64,000 bases of DNA from Desulfarculaceae bacterium (GTDB lineage Bacteria; Desulfobacterota; Desulfarculia; Desulfarculales; Desulfarculaceae): NCBI GenBank assembly GCA_020444545.1, contig JAHLKT010000002.1, forward strand, positions 464,870-528,869, written 5' to 3'. Every line of letters begins with the position of its first letter. Position 1 is the first letter of the stretch. Position numbers and translations under genes: made by a program. The notes under the pieces were generated by a model. It saw nothing but the letters and a program-made list of their open reading frames with translations. It had not been told where the DNA came from and made no database searches. Positions 8,837 through 17,290 of this stretch are shown one piece after another.

Positions 8837-9757
8837 CTACGCCGTGGCCTCCCGGATACGCAGGCGCCAGTTTAGCCAGATCAGGTAGAGCACGAAGATG
8901 ATGGTGCACACGGTGGTGGGCACCGCGGCGGCCGGGCCGAACAAGGCCAGGCACAGGCCCGAGGCCAGGCCGTAGTTTTTCATGCTGCCCAGCATCATCA
9001 GGGTGTTGGCCCGCTGGGGGTTGATGCCCTGCCAGCGCATGATCAAAAGCAGCAACTCGCCCAGCACGATGGAGGAGACCACGCCGATGATGATCAGGGG
9101 CATCAGCTCCAGGGGGTCGTGCAGGAACACCTCGCGGTTGAGCCCGATGATGGTGTAGACCGCCACGAAAAAGCCCCAGTTGGTCAGGGCGCCCCGGTGG
9201 CGCACGAAAGGCTTGTCCCAGCCCTTCCACATGAGCAGGCGCGACACGGCCATGGGCGCCACGATCAACACCATGACGATGATAAACAGCTCGTGGCGGA
9301 ACAAATGCTCCCCGCCGAAGAAGGCTAGGAAGATCAGGGGAATCATCACCAGGCCGCCCACATAGGCCCCGGACATGGAGACCAAGGCGTAATCAGGGTC
9401 GCCGTCCAAGACCACGGCCAGGGGCATGACCACCACCGCCGGCGGGGCCGCGGCCAGCACCACCATGCCTTGGAAATAGGCGGGCTCGGGCACCAGCCAC
9501 CAGGCCAGGAGCAGTATGATCCCGCCCTGCACCAGATAGCTTAGGAAAAGGCCGATGAGAGCGGGGCGCACCAGCATGCGGGGGTAGCGGAACACCTCGC
9601 CGGAGATGGACAGGGTGGCCAGCATCATGACGAAGGCCAGGGCCGGCACCACCAGGGAGCGGGTGTAGGCCGCGCCTTGCCCCACGGCCAGGCCGCAGAC
9701 CAGGGCCGCCAGGAAGATGAAGTTGCGCTCGTTGAGCATTTTGAGGATGCGGTTCAC
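8837..9757 (-). CDS. BASS-like (bile acid:sodium symporter superfamily) transporter
   Basis: A 306-residue membrane protein with about nine to ten hydrophobic segments. The pattern FVMMLATLSISGEVFR and VLAAAPPAVVVMPLAVVLDGD near residues 102-120 resembles the repeat core of SBF/BASS transporters and auxin-efflux-like carriers, where a conserved proline-glycine crossover binds substrate and sodium. The motif MLGSMKNYGLASGLCLALFG late in the protein matches the second crossover region. The substrate is unknown; family members carry organic acids, steroids or arsenite. It is a single gene on the minus strand, convergent with the preceding cluster. Confidence 0.7.
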   Translation of the reverse strand: MNRILKMLNERNFIFLAALVCGLAVGQGAAYTRSLVVPALAFVMMLATLSISGEVFRYPRMLVRPALIGLFLSYLVQGGIILLLAWWLVPEPAYFQGMVVLAAAPPAVVVMPLAVVLDGDPDYALVSMSGAYVGGLVMIPLIFLAFFGGEHLFRHELFIIVMVLIVAPMAVSRLLMWKGWDKPFVRHRGALTNWGFFVAVYTIIGLNREVFLHDPLELMPLIIIGVVSSIVLGELLLLIMRWQGINPQRANTLMMLGSMKNYGLASGLCLALFGPAAAVPTTVCTIIFVLYLIWLNWRLRIREATA

Positions 9758-9842
9758 GATGATTCGCCTGCGCCTGTCAAAAGAGTTAGCCTTGAACTTT
9801 TAAAACATAGGGCCCCGGGAAGGGGCGCGCAAGGCGGGGGGC

Positions 9843-9879
9843 CAAAAAGCCCCGCCCCGGGCGCGGGGCCCGGGGCGGG
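9843..9879 (-). terminator. Rho-independent terminator of prpE
   Basis: A perfect 12-bp stem (9851-9862 with 9868-9879) is followed on the minus strand by CTTTTTGG. It starts 20 bases beyond the stop codon of the propionyl-CoA synthetase gene. Confidence 0.85.
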
Positions 9880-9898
9880 TAAATTGTGCCGTGCGGGA

Positions 9899-11797
9899 TT
9901 ATTCGCTCTTGGGATAGCCGATGCCCTGGAGGGCGGTGCCGATCTCGTCCAGGCTGGTGGGATCGTCGATGGTGGAGGGCACGGTGTACTTGGACCCGTC
10001 GGCGATCTTGCGCATGGTACCCCGGAGGATCTTGCCCGAGCGGGTCTTGGGCAGGCGGTCCACTATGGCCACCTGCTTGAAGGAGGCCACCGCGCCGATC
10101 TGGTCGCGCACCATCTGCACCAGCTCGGCCCGAATCTCCTCGGGGTCGCGCTTGATACCTGCCTTGAGCACCGCGAAGCCCACCGGGAGCTGGCCCTTGA
10201 AGCTGTCGGCCGCGCCGATGACCGCGCACTCGGCCACGTCGGGATGGGTGGCGATCACCTCTTCCATGGCCCCGGTGGACAGGCGGTGGCCCGCCACGTT
10301 GATCACGTCGTCCACCCGGCCCATGATGAACACGTAGCCGTCCTGGTCGATGTAGCCCTCGTCCCCGGTGAAGTAGTAGCCAGGGAAGGGGGCCAGGTAG
10401 GACTCCAGGAAGCGCTTGTCGTCGTGCCACAGGGTGGGCAGACAGGCCGGGGGCAGAGGCAGCTTCACCGCCACCACGCCCGGGGTGTTGGGCTCCACCG
10501 GCTCGTTGTCCGGCGAGAGGATGGTCACGTCATAGCCCGGAGCCGCCTTGGTGGCCGAACCCGGCTTGATGGGCAACAGCTCGATGCCCCGGCAGTTGCC
10601 CGCGATGGACCAGGCGGTCTCGGTTTGCCACCAGTGGTCGATCACCGGGCGCTGCAACAGGTCCGCGGCCCATTGGTAGGTGTCCGGGTCGGTGCGCTCG
10701 CCGGCCAGGTAGAGCGCCTCGAAGTCTCCCAGGTCGTACTCTTTGAGCAGCTCGCCCTTGGAGTCCTCGCGCTTGATGGCCCTGAAGGCGGTGGGCGCGG
10801 TGAAGAGCACCTTGACCCCGTGCTGGCTGATCACCCGCCAGAAGGCCCCGGCGTCCGGGGTGCCCACGGGCTTGCCCTCGTAGACGATGGTGGTGGCGCC
10901 GTAGAGCAGGGGGGCGTAGACGATATAGGAGTGGCCCACCACCCAGCCCACGTCGCTGGCCGCCCAGTACACGTCGCCGGGCTCCACGGCGTAGACGTTC
11001 TTCATGGTCCAGTACAGGGCCACGGCGTGGCCGCCGTTGTCGCGCACGATGCCCTTGGGCAGGCCGGTGGTGCCCGAGGTGTAGAGAATGTAGAGCGGGT
11101 CCGTGGCGGCCACGGTGACGCACTCGGCGGGCTCGGCCCCCGCCACCAGATCGTCGTAGTCCACGTCGCGGCCTGGGGTAAGCTCGGCCTCGACTTGGGG
11201 CCGCTTTAGGATGATGCAATGGGACGGCTTGTGGGTGGCCAGCTCGATGGCCCGGTCCAACAGCGGCTTGTAGGCGATGATCTTCTTGCCCTCGATGCCG
11301 CAGGAGGCGCTGATCATAACCTTGGGGGCGGCGTCGTTGATGCGCACCGCCAGCTCCTTGGGCGCGAAGCCGCCGAAGACCACCGAATGCACCGCGCCGA
11401 TGCGGGCGCAGGCCAGCATGGCGGTGAGGGCCTGAGGCACCATGGGCATGTAGATGACCACGGTGTCGCCCTTGGTCACGCCCAGGGACTTGAGCCCCCC
11501 GGCCAGGCGCGATACCTGGTCCAGGAACTCGGCGTAGCTGATCTTTTGAACGGTGCCGGTTACCGGGCTGTCATAGATGATGGCGGTCTGATCGCCCCGG
11601 CCCGCCTCCACGTGGCGGTCGATGGCGTTGTAGCAGGTGTTCAGCTCTCCCCCGGTGAACCAGCGATAAAAGGGCTTGTTGCTGTCGTCCAGCACCTTGT
11701 CCCATTTTTTGACCCAAGTGATGTTTTCCGCTGCCTCACCCCAAAAGCCGTCGGGGTCCTCGATGCTCCGCCGAAACACCTCCTCGTAGGTCGCCAT
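9899..11797 (-). CDS. prpE: Propionyl-CoA synthetase (acetyl-CoA synthetase family)
   Basis: A 632-residue AMP-forming acyl-CoA synthetase of the Acs/PrpE branch. The N-terminal segment MATYEEVFRRSIEDPDGFW and the run FGGFAPKELAVRINDA are PrpE-like. ATP-binding YTSGTTGLPKGI lies near residue 235, the adenosine-pocket WWQTETAW near 413, and the C-terminal lysine motif PKTRSGKILRG carries the conserved catalytic lysine. The start is ATG 11797 with AAAGGAACGGGCG upstream. It would activate propionate, a common intermediate or substrate for syntrophic and sulfate-reducing deltaproteobacteria. Acetate activity cannot be excluded. It stands alone with its own terminator. Confidence 0.88.
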   Translation of the reverse strand: MATYEEVFRRSIEDPDGFWGEAAENITWVKKWDKVLDDSNKPFYRWFTGGELNTCYNAIDRHVEAGRGDQTAIIYDSPVTGTVQKISYAEFLDQVSRLAGGLKSLGVTKGDTVVIYMPMVPQALTAMLACARIGAVHSVVFGGFAPKELAVRINDAAPKVMISASCGIEGKKIIAYKPLLDRAIELATHKPSHCIILKRPQVEAELTPGRDVDYDDLVAGAEPAECVTVAATDPLYILYTSGTTGLPKGIVRDNGGHAVALYWTMKNVYAVEPGDVYWAASDVGWVVGHSYIVYAPLLYGATTIVYEGKPVGTPDAGAFWRVISQHGVKVLFTAPTAFRAIKREDSKGELLKEYDLGDFEALYLAGERTDPDTYQWAADLLQRPVIDHWWQTETAWSIAGNCRGIELLPIKPGSATKAAPGYDVTILSPDNEPVEPNTPGVVAVKLPLPPACLPTLWHDDKRFLESYLAPFPGYYFTGDEGYIDQDGYVFIMGRVDDVINVAGHRLSTGAMEEVIATHPDVAECAVIGAADSFKGQLPVGFAVLKAGIKRDPEEIRAELVQMVRDQIGAVASFKQVAIVDRLPKTRSGKILRGTMRKIADGSKYTVPSTIDDPTSLDEIGTALQGIGYPKSE

Positions 11798-12140
11798 CGC
11801 CCGTTCCTTTCCCGCCGGCGCCGCCGCCGACGTGGTCCCAGAATAGAGAAAGCCGCGCCTCAGCCTCGGCGGTTACCCGCCAGAACTCAACCGCGCGTGG
11901 CTGAGGGCGGCGAAGATCCTGGGATAACTATAATAAGAAGACATTGCCCGACACCATGGGGGGCAACCCCCAATTTTAAGGGGGATGACCCTACCATATC
12001 CCTCTCATCGGCAGGCGTATTGTGCTAAGTTTGGTTGCGCGGAATTGTCCCTGAGCGCCATCAGGCCTCAGATGCTAGATTTCATACAACCCACGCCGTA
12101 AACCTGCCCACGGCTCTCACATACTTAGGAGAAACAGCAA
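11798..12140. other. Intergenic region between divergent prpE and DUF1847-like genes
   Basis: A 343-base divergent promoter region without coding character. An imperfect inverted repeat involves GCGCCTCAGCC (11854-11864) and GGCTGAGGGCG (11900-11910). A purine-rich ribosome binding site, AGGAGA, sits at 12128-12133. No clear minus 35/minus 10 pair was found. Confidence 0.5.
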
Positions 12141-12857
12141 ATGAGCCAACAGCAAGAGCCCAAGCACCCCGCCTGCGCCGCCTGCAAGATTCCCAGCCAC
12201 AAAAGGGTTTGCCTGGTGGGCGAGGGTGGAGTGGGCATCGAGGGCTGTCCCAGCCTGCATCAGGCCGAGGCCCTGGCCGTGGCCAACGCCAAGTACGAGG
12301 ACCCGGAGCTGGCCGAGTTCGCCCGCCAGGCCTCCATCCAGGAGGCCACCGCCTATGGCAACCGCCATGCGCGGCCCTTTGTGCTCAGCCCCTGCAAGAG
12401 CCGCATTCAGGAGATCTGGGAGTTCGCCCAGCGCATGGGCTATAAGAAGCTGGGCCTGGCCTTTTGCGTGGGTCTGCGCAGAGAGGCGGCCACCGTGGCC
12501 CAGATCCTGGAGGACAAGGGCTTCGAGGTGGTTTCGGCGGCCTGCAAGGCCGGGGCCACGCCCAAGGAGATGCTGGGTCTCAGGGAGCAGGACAAGATCA
12601 AGCAGGGCAGCTTCGAGACCCTGTGCAACCCGGTGTTCCAAGCCGAACTGCTCAACCAGGCGGGCTGCGAGTTCAATATCGCCCTGGGCCTGTGCGTGGG
12701 CCATGATTCCATGTTCTTCATGAACGTCAAGGCGCCCAGCACGGTGCTGGCGGTCAAGGACCGGCTGTTGGGCCACAATCCCCTGGCCGCCATCTACCTG
12801 TCGGACCACTATTACTCCAGGCTGAAGGGCCCGGCGCCGGAGCCAACGGACGACTAG
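12141..12857 (+). CDS. DUF1847-like cysteine-rich protein
   Basis: A 238-residue soluble protein matching the DUF1847 family by its features: an N-terminal cysteine cluster CAACKIPSHKRVC with a following GCPSLH, and a conserved body with LSPCKSRIQEIWEFA, AFCVGLRREA, CNPVFQAE and NIALGLCVGHDSMFF. The twelve or so cysteines suggest metal or Fe-S binding. Members are widespread in anaerobes and have no assigned function. ATG 12141 has AGGAGA eight bases upstream. The convergent TPR gene on the minus strand ends only seven bases after it. Confidence 0.8.
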   Translation: MSQQQEPKHPACAACKIPSHKRVCLVGEGGVGIEGCPSLHQAEALAVANAKYEDPELAEFARQASIQEATAYGNRHARPFVLSPCKSRIQEIWEFAQRMGYKKLGLAFCVGLRREAATVAQILEDKGFEVVSAACKAGATPKEMLGLREQDKIKQGSFETLCNPVFQAELLNQAGCEFNIALGLCVGHDSMFFMNVKAPSTVLAVKDRLLGHNPLAAIYLSDHYYSRLKGPAPEPTDD

Positions 12858-12863
12858 AAGGCG

Positions 12864-13667
12864 CTAGGAGGGGTTGCCGCCCCGGCCGAGGCGCTTTTGC
12901 AGCTCCTCGATCATCAGGGCGACGCTCAGGTCCAGGGGGTTGTGCACCTGGAAGGTCTTGAGGTCGGCCAGGGCCCGCTTGTACAGCCCCATCTTTTCCA
13001 GGGCCTCGGCGCGCATGTAATAGGCGTCGGCGATGGAGGGGTCGTGCTTGATGGCCAGGCTGAAGTCGTCGGCGGCCAGCTTGTTCTCGCCCTTGAGCAT
13101 CCACACCGTGCCCCTGAGGTAGTAGGCCTTGGCGTAGTTGGGCTTCAAGGCCACCGCCTGGTTCAGGGCCACCACCGCCTCGGTGAACAGCCCCAGGTTG
13201 CGCAGGGTCTCGCCCAGGTAGTAGTGGGCCGGGGCGTTGGAGGGGTCGGCCTCCAGGGCCTTGGCGAAGTCGTAGACCGCCTCGGCCAGGTGGTTGCTGC
13301 GCGCCTTGGAGATGCCCCGGCTGGTGTAGGCCTGGGAGAGCTTGTCCAGGGGCAGCCCGCCCGAGTCGATGGCCTCGGTCAGGCGCTTGATGGCGTATTT
13401 GTGGTTGCCCACGATGGAGGCCGAGGCGCCCACCCGGAGGTCATCCTCGGGCAGGGGCTTGAACACCGGGCCGTCCAGGCTCATCAGGTTCATGCGGGTG
13501 GTTGGGTCCAGGTTCCTCTCCAGCACGTCGCTGGGGTCGCTTTTCATGCCCGAGCTTTGGGCCCAAAGCGAAGAGGGAAGCCCGCCGGCCAGCAGGAGCA
13601 GCAGCGCCCAGGCAATCGCCGCCTTGCCTAGACGTTTCCAGAGGCTATTGGGGTTATGCGGAATCAT
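12864..13667 (-). CDS. Secreted TPR-repeat protein
   Basis: A 267-residue protein with a signal peptide (Lys-Arg n-region, hydrophobic AWALLLLLAGGLPSSLWA, AQS cleavage) followed by four or more tetratricopeptide repeats from about residue 75 to 235. The repeat consensus is visible in AVYDFAKALEADPSNAPAHYYLGE, ALNQAVALKPNYAKAYYLRG and DFSLAIKHDPSIADAYYMRA-like units. The start is set at ATG 13667 because the longer frame to 13718 would run through the upstream terminator at 13681-13712. It probably scaffolds protein complexes in the periplasm; the partner is unknown, although the two PEP-CTERM genes lie directly upstream. Confidence 0.78.
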   Translation of the reverse strand: MIPHNPNSLWKRLGKAAIAWALLLLLAGGLPSSLWAQSSGMKSDPSDVLERNLDPTTRMNLMSLDGPVFKPLPEDDLRVGASASIVGNHKYAIKRLTEAIDSGGLPLDKLSQAYTSRGISKARSNHLAEAVYDFAKALEADPSNAPAHYYLGETLRNLGLFTEAVVALNQAVALKPNYAKAYYLRGTVWMLKGENKLAADDFSLAIKHDPSIADAYYMRAEALEKMGLYKRALADLKTFQVHNPLDLSVALMIEELQKRLGRGGNPS

Positions 13668-13680
13668 GCAGTCTGCCAAC

Positions 13681-13712
13681 AAAAGCCCCGGCCCGGAAAA
13701 CGGGGCCGGGGC
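13681..13712 (-). terminator. Rho-independent terminator after the first PEP-CTERM gene
   Basis: A 10-bp perfect stem (13685-13694 with 13703-13712) followed on the minus strand by TTTT. It lies 43 bases beyond the stop at 13755. Confidence 0.8.
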
Positions 13713-13754
13713 AGGCATGGTTTTGGGGTGTAGGTCCGGAGCAGGGGAGAGGCT

Positions 13755-14486
13755 CTAGCTCCGCTCCGTGGCCTTGCGCCGGCGGCGAACCCGCCAAGCG
13801 GCCAGACCGCCCAAGCCGCTGGTGAGCAGCAGCAGGGTGGCCGGTTCCGGGGTGCCCGCGCCGCCGCTGCCACCCGCGGTCTGGTAGGTGACGGTTATAA
13901 ACCCGTTCACCGTGGGCGGGGTGCTGCCCTGAGAGATGCCGCTGGCGCCGGTCACGCTCAGGTAAGTGCCGATCACCCCGGTGATGTTAAAGGTGCCCGC
14001 GCCCACGTAATCGGACCAGGCGCTGGCAACCACGTTGCCCGAGAGACTGTTGGTGATGTTGGCGCCGGGCAGCTCACCGTAGTCGATGCCGCCGCTTTGC
14101 ACGCCCACGCCGTCGCCGTCATCCGAGCCCAGGCTGTAGTCGCCGCCGACCACGGCGGTCACCGGCGCGGCCGGGTTGGTGAGCACGGTGGGCAACAAAG
14201 GCCCGCCGGAGATGAGCCAGCCGCTGGTGCCGAAGTCCACATGGACGTTGGCCACGGGGGCGCTCTCGTTGTCCACCTGGGCCAGGCCGCCCACCGTTGT
14301 GAGGCTCAGCTCCACCACGATGCCGGTCAGATCGGCCAAGTTCCCGTTATACTGGTTGAAAAACATCACCGGAAAGTAATCGGGAACATCCGGACCAAAG
14401 GTTTGGGTCTGGATGATGTCAGCCTTGGCGGGAAGGGCCGCAGCCAGGAAAATCACAATGAAGACAAAAGCTTTGAGGTGGCGCAC
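13755..14486 (-). CDS. PEP-CTERM sorted exported protein, choice-of-anchor E-like (copy A)
   Basis: A 243-residue exported protein. It has a signal peptide ending near PAKA-D at residue 22, a beta-rich body beginning ADIIQTQTFGP that resembles the choice-of-anchor E domain, and a C-terminal sorting signal of the PEP-CTERM type: TPEPATLLL, a hydrophobic stretch and a basic RVRRRRK tail. Proteins of this class are recognised by an exosortase, which must be encoded elsewhere. The start is GTG 14486 with AAGGAGAG upstream. It is closely similar to the next gene upstream (14721-15461), by eye about 80-90% over the mature part. Confidence 0.85.
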   Translation of the reverse strand: MRHLKAFVFIVIFLAAALPAKADIIQTQTFGPDVPDYFPVMFFNQYNGNLADLTGIVVELSLTTVGGLAQVDNESAPVANVHVDFGTSGWLISGGPLLPTVLTNPAAPVTAVVGGDYSLGSDDGDGVGVQSGGIDYGELPGANITNSLSGNVVASAWSDYVGAGTFNITGVIGTYLSVTGASGISQGSTPPTVNGFITVTYQTAGGSGGAGTPEPATLLLLTSGLGGLAAWRVRRRRKATERS

Positions 14487-14651
14487 GGCCTATTCTCTCC
14501 TTGAAGGGCAGGCGGACCTAGCCGCCCTTTGGATTCACTTACAGTTATTATAGCCAATTCCCAATACGAAGCAATCATTCATAAAAATAAAAATTCATTA
14601 ACACGGTATTTTAACAAAGAGCCGTCTCGCGCGGTGGGGCCTGGGCATGGC

Positions 14652-14681
14652 AAACAGCCTCGCTCCGCTGGAGCGAGGCTG
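14652..14681 (-). terminator. Hairpin downstream of PEP-CTERM copy B
   Basis: A 12-bp perfect stem (14655-14666 with 14670-14681) followed on the minus strand by TTTG. It separates the two PEP-CTERM genes; the short U-run makes termination partial or uncertain. Confidence 0.6.
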
Positions 14682-14720
14682 GTCAGGAGCTTGGGGAGAA
14701 GAGGACCCCGGGCCCTGGGG

Positions 14721-15461
14721 TCAGACACTCTCCCTGCGCCGCCGGCGGACCCGCCAGGCGGCCAAGCCACCCAGGCCGCTGGCCAGAAGCAGCAGGCTGG
14801 CGGGCTCAGGAGTGCTGGCCCCACCGCCCACGGTCTGATAGGTGACGGTCACGGACCCGTTCACCGTAGGCGGGGTGCTGCCCTGGGAGATACCGCTGGC
14901 GCCGGTAACGCTCAGGTAAGTGCTGATCACTCCGGTGATATTAAAGGTGCTTGCGCCCACGTAATCGGACCAGTTGGTGGAGAGCACGTTGCCGCTCAGG
15001 CTGTTGCTCAGGGAGCCGCCGGGCAGCTCACCGTAGTCGATGCCGCCGCTCTGCACGCCCACGCCGTCACCGTCGTCCGCGCCCAGGCTGTAGTCGCCGC
15101 TGGTCACGGCGGTCACCGGCACGGCCGGGTTGGTCAGCACGGTGGGCAACAGAGGCCCGCCGGAGATCAGCCAGCCGCTGGTGCCGAAGTCAACGTGAAC
15201 GTTGGCGATAGCGGCGCTCTCGTTATCCACCTGGGCCAGACCGCCCACGCTGGTGAGGCTCAGCTCCACCACGATGCCGGTCAGGTCGGCCAAGTTCCCG
15301 TTGTACTGGTTAAAAATCAGCACCGGGAAGTAGTCGGGGACCTGCGGGCCGAAGGTTTGAGTCTGGATGATGTCGGCCGACGCGGGCAGCGCCACCAGCA
15401 GCAAGGCCAGAATCACGATTGTCGTTGTAAGGATACGGGCGAATTCCTCTTCTCCCTTCAA
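14721..15461 (-). CDS. PEP-CTERM sorted exported protein, choice-of-anchor E-like (copy B)
   Basis: A 246-residue paralogue of the neighbouring copy A, with the same ADIIQTQTFGP start of the mature region, the same internal GGIDYGELPG segment and the same sorting signal TPEPASLLL plus RVRRRR tail. Only a TTG at 15461 fits as a start for the whole signal peptide, giving a poor n-region of MKGEEEF. This TTG overlaps the position equivalent to the ribosome binding site of copy A. At the place where copy A has GTG, copy B reads CGT. The start may therefore be weak or altered. The pair is a recent tandem duplication. Confidence 0.8.
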   Translation of the reverse strand: MKGEEEFARILTTTIVILALLLVALPASADIIQTQTFGPQVPDYFPVLIFNQYNGNLADLTGIVVELSLTSVGGLAQVDNESAAIANVHVDFGTSGWLISGGPLLPTVLTNPAVPVTAVTSGDYSLGADDGDGVGVQSGGIDYGELPGGSLSNSLSGNVLSTNWSDYVGASTFNITGVISTYLSVTGASGISQGSTPPTVNGSVTVTYQTVGGGASTPEPASLLLLASGLGGLAAWRVRRRRRESV

Positions 15462-15597
15462 GGCGGCTATTTCAGTGCCGCATCATTTCCTACTTCAAAG
15501 ATATGCATTGAAGGGCTAAAAGCAAGAATAAAGGTGCACAATCAGGAAATGAGGAGGGAGAAGGGGCGAGACGCCATGCCTGCAAGGGCGAAACCAC

Positions 15598-15629
15598 AAA
15601 AAACGCGCCAACCCCGGGGGGTTGGCGCG
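15598..15629 (-). terminator. Rho-independent terminator of tRNA-Leu(CAG)
   Basis: A 10-bp perfect stem (15604-15613 with 15620-15629) lies ten bases beyond the tRNA 3' end and is followed on the minus strand by TTTTTT. Confidence 0.88.
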
Positions 15630-15638
15630 GCTTTTTAC

Positions 15639-15725
15639 TGGTGCCGAAGGGGAGACTCGAACTCCCACGACCGTACGGCCACTAGACCCTGAACCTAGCG
15701 CGTCTACCAGTTCCGCCACTTCGGC
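15639..15725 (-). tRNA. tRNA-Leu, anticodon CAG
   Basis: An 87-base class II tRNA on the minus strand including an encoded CCA end. The acceptor stem GCCGAAG pairs with CTTCGGC. The anticodon arm has the loop TTCAGGG, giving CAG, which reads CUG codons. A long variable arm follows, and the T loop GTTCGAG is canonical. The extended variable arm supports leucine identity. Confidence 0.95.
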
Positions 15726-15783
15726 TCGTCTTGGGCTCACCGCGCCCAAAGGCCCGGTGAACTTGTCAAAGAACAGGGCGAAG

Positions 15784-15810
15784 TCTATAATCACGACCCA
15801 TGCTTGTCAA
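15784..15810 (-). promoter_or_regulatory. Candidate sigma-70 promoter of tRNA-Leu(CAG)
   Basis: On the minus strand a perfect TTGACA (15810-15805) is followed by TATAGA (15789-15784) with a 15-base spacer, which is short. It would start transcription about 50 bases before the tRNA. Confidence 0.4.
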
Positions 15811-15874
15811 GTGAGTTTGTAGGCCCCGGGAGCTAGAAAATTACACATTTCGCGGGGCAGGGAGCGAAACAACC

Positions 15875-16831
15875 GTGCTGACCATAATGGGCCTTGAAGA
15901 GTTCCGGGTGCGCCATCCCCGGCCGGTGATCACCATCGGCAACTTCGACGGGGTGCACCTGGGCCACCAGGCCCTTTTCGCCAAGACTCTCGAGCGCGCC
16001 CAGGCCCTGGACGGCTGCGCCCTAGCCATGACCTTCGAGCCGCACCCCATGCGGGTGCTCCGGCCGGCGGTCAACCTGCCCCTTATAACCCCTTTGGAGC
16101 AAAAGCTGGAGCTGATGGAGCAGGCGGGCCTGGATGTGACCTTGTGCCTGCGTTTTGACCAGGACTTCGCCCGCCTTTCGGCCGACGACTTCGTGGACAA
16201 GCTGCTGGTGGGCCGCCTGGGCGCGGCCGAGGTGGTGGTGGGCTATGACTTCTCCTTCGGCCACAAAGGCTTGGGCGATCTGGAGCTGATGGGGTCCAAG
16301 GCCGAGCGCCACGGCTTCGCCCTGCACGTGGTGGGGCCGGTGCTGGTGGAGGGCCGCCCGGTGAGCTCCACCCGGGTGCGCCAGGAAGTGGCCTCGGGCC
16401 AGATGGCCGCCGCCCGGGAGCTTCTGGGGCGCCACTACCAGGTGCAGGGCAGCGTGGTCAGCGGCCACGGCCGGGGCGGACGTTTGCTGGGTTTCCCCAC
16501 GGCCAACCTCAAGGTCTCCGACGAGCTGCTGCCCGGGCCGGGGGTTTACGCGGTGCTGGTGGAGCTGGAGGACGGCCGCCTGCTCATGGGGGCCAATAAC
16601 ATCGGCAACAACCCCACCTTTGACCACGGTGGGCTCAACGTGGAGACCCATCTGCTGGATTTCCACGGCGACGTCTACGGCCAGCGCATCCGGCTGCATT
16701 TCGTGGAGCGCCTGCGGGGCGAAAAGCGCTTCGAGAGCCCCGATGAGCTCAAGGCGCAGATCGGCCGCGACGTGGACCAGGCCATCGCGGTGCTGAAGCC
16801 CTGGGTCAAGGCGGGCAACGGCGAGGCGTAA
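15875..16831 (+). CDS. ribF: Bifunctional riboflavin kinase/FAD synthetase RibF
   Basis: A 318-residue enzyme of usual RibF length, making FMN from riboflavin and then FAD in the cytoplasm. The N-terminal adenylyltransferase half has the nucleotide-binding GNFDGVHLGHQ near residues 22-32 and the SSTRVR motif near 167. The C-terminal kinase half has GRGGRLLGFPTANL near 203-216, containing the PTAN metal/ATP motif. The start is GTG 15875 with GGGAG upstream; an in-frame ATG at 15887 is possible. It faces away from the tRNA-Leu gene. Flavin supply fits the many redox proteins nearby but is a general house-keeping role. Confidence 0.94.
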   Translation: MLTIMGLEEFRVRHPRPVITIGNFDGVHLGHQALFAKTLERAQALDGCALAMTFEPHPMRVLRPAVNLPLITPLEQKLELMEQAGLDVTLCLRFDQDFARLSADDFVDKLLVGRLGAAEVVVGYDFSFGHKGLGDLELMGSKAERHGFALHVVGPVLVEGRPVSSTRVRQEVASGQMAAARELLGRHYQVQGSVVSGHGRGGRLLGFPTANLKVSDELLPGPGVYAVLVELEDGRLLMGANNIGNNPTFDHGGLNVETHLLDFHGDVYGQRIRLHFVERLRGEKRFESPDELKAQIGRDVDQAIAVLKPWVKAGNGEA

Positions 16832-17290
16832 GGCAGAAGGCAGTTGAGAAGGAAGGGGAGGGCATGGTCCCTCCCTATCAATTTTGGCGGGCGCGCTGGG
16901 GGCAAAGGGGCAGGTAATGGAAAGGGCGGGGCGAGGCCCTGATTGATTTGCCGGGTGGCCGTCGCTACCGCTGCCATTACAAAAATCATGCGGTGTGCCG
17001 CAACGGTTTCATGCGCCGGCGCCATTCCGACGTCCAGGCCGAACCCATGGCGGGCCGGTCTGGGCAGCACCCAGGCCCATGGCTTAATTCGACCACCTGG
17101 GCTTCTCCATTCACAGCTCCACCTGAGCGCAGCGCTCTTGGGCGGTGATAAATCCCGACCCTACACCGCATAAACTCGGCAACGTGCCGTGGTGTAGTCC
17201 AGGCGCCGGCGGCAGGCCGGACCGCCGCCCACCGGCACGTCCCCGTCTCTTTCCTCATTCCGAGCTGCTTTTTCCGATGAGAGCGGGCCG
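16832..17290. other. Gene-free stretch downstream of ribF and the cytochrome b gene
   Basis: These 459 bases lie between convergent genes. A short hairpin (GGGAGGG 16856-16862 with CCCTCCC 16869-16875) followed by TATCAATTTT may terminate ribF. No coding frame with convincing start and composition was found; the middle (16940-17060) has weak coding character on both strands and may be a decayed gene. Confidence 0.5.
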
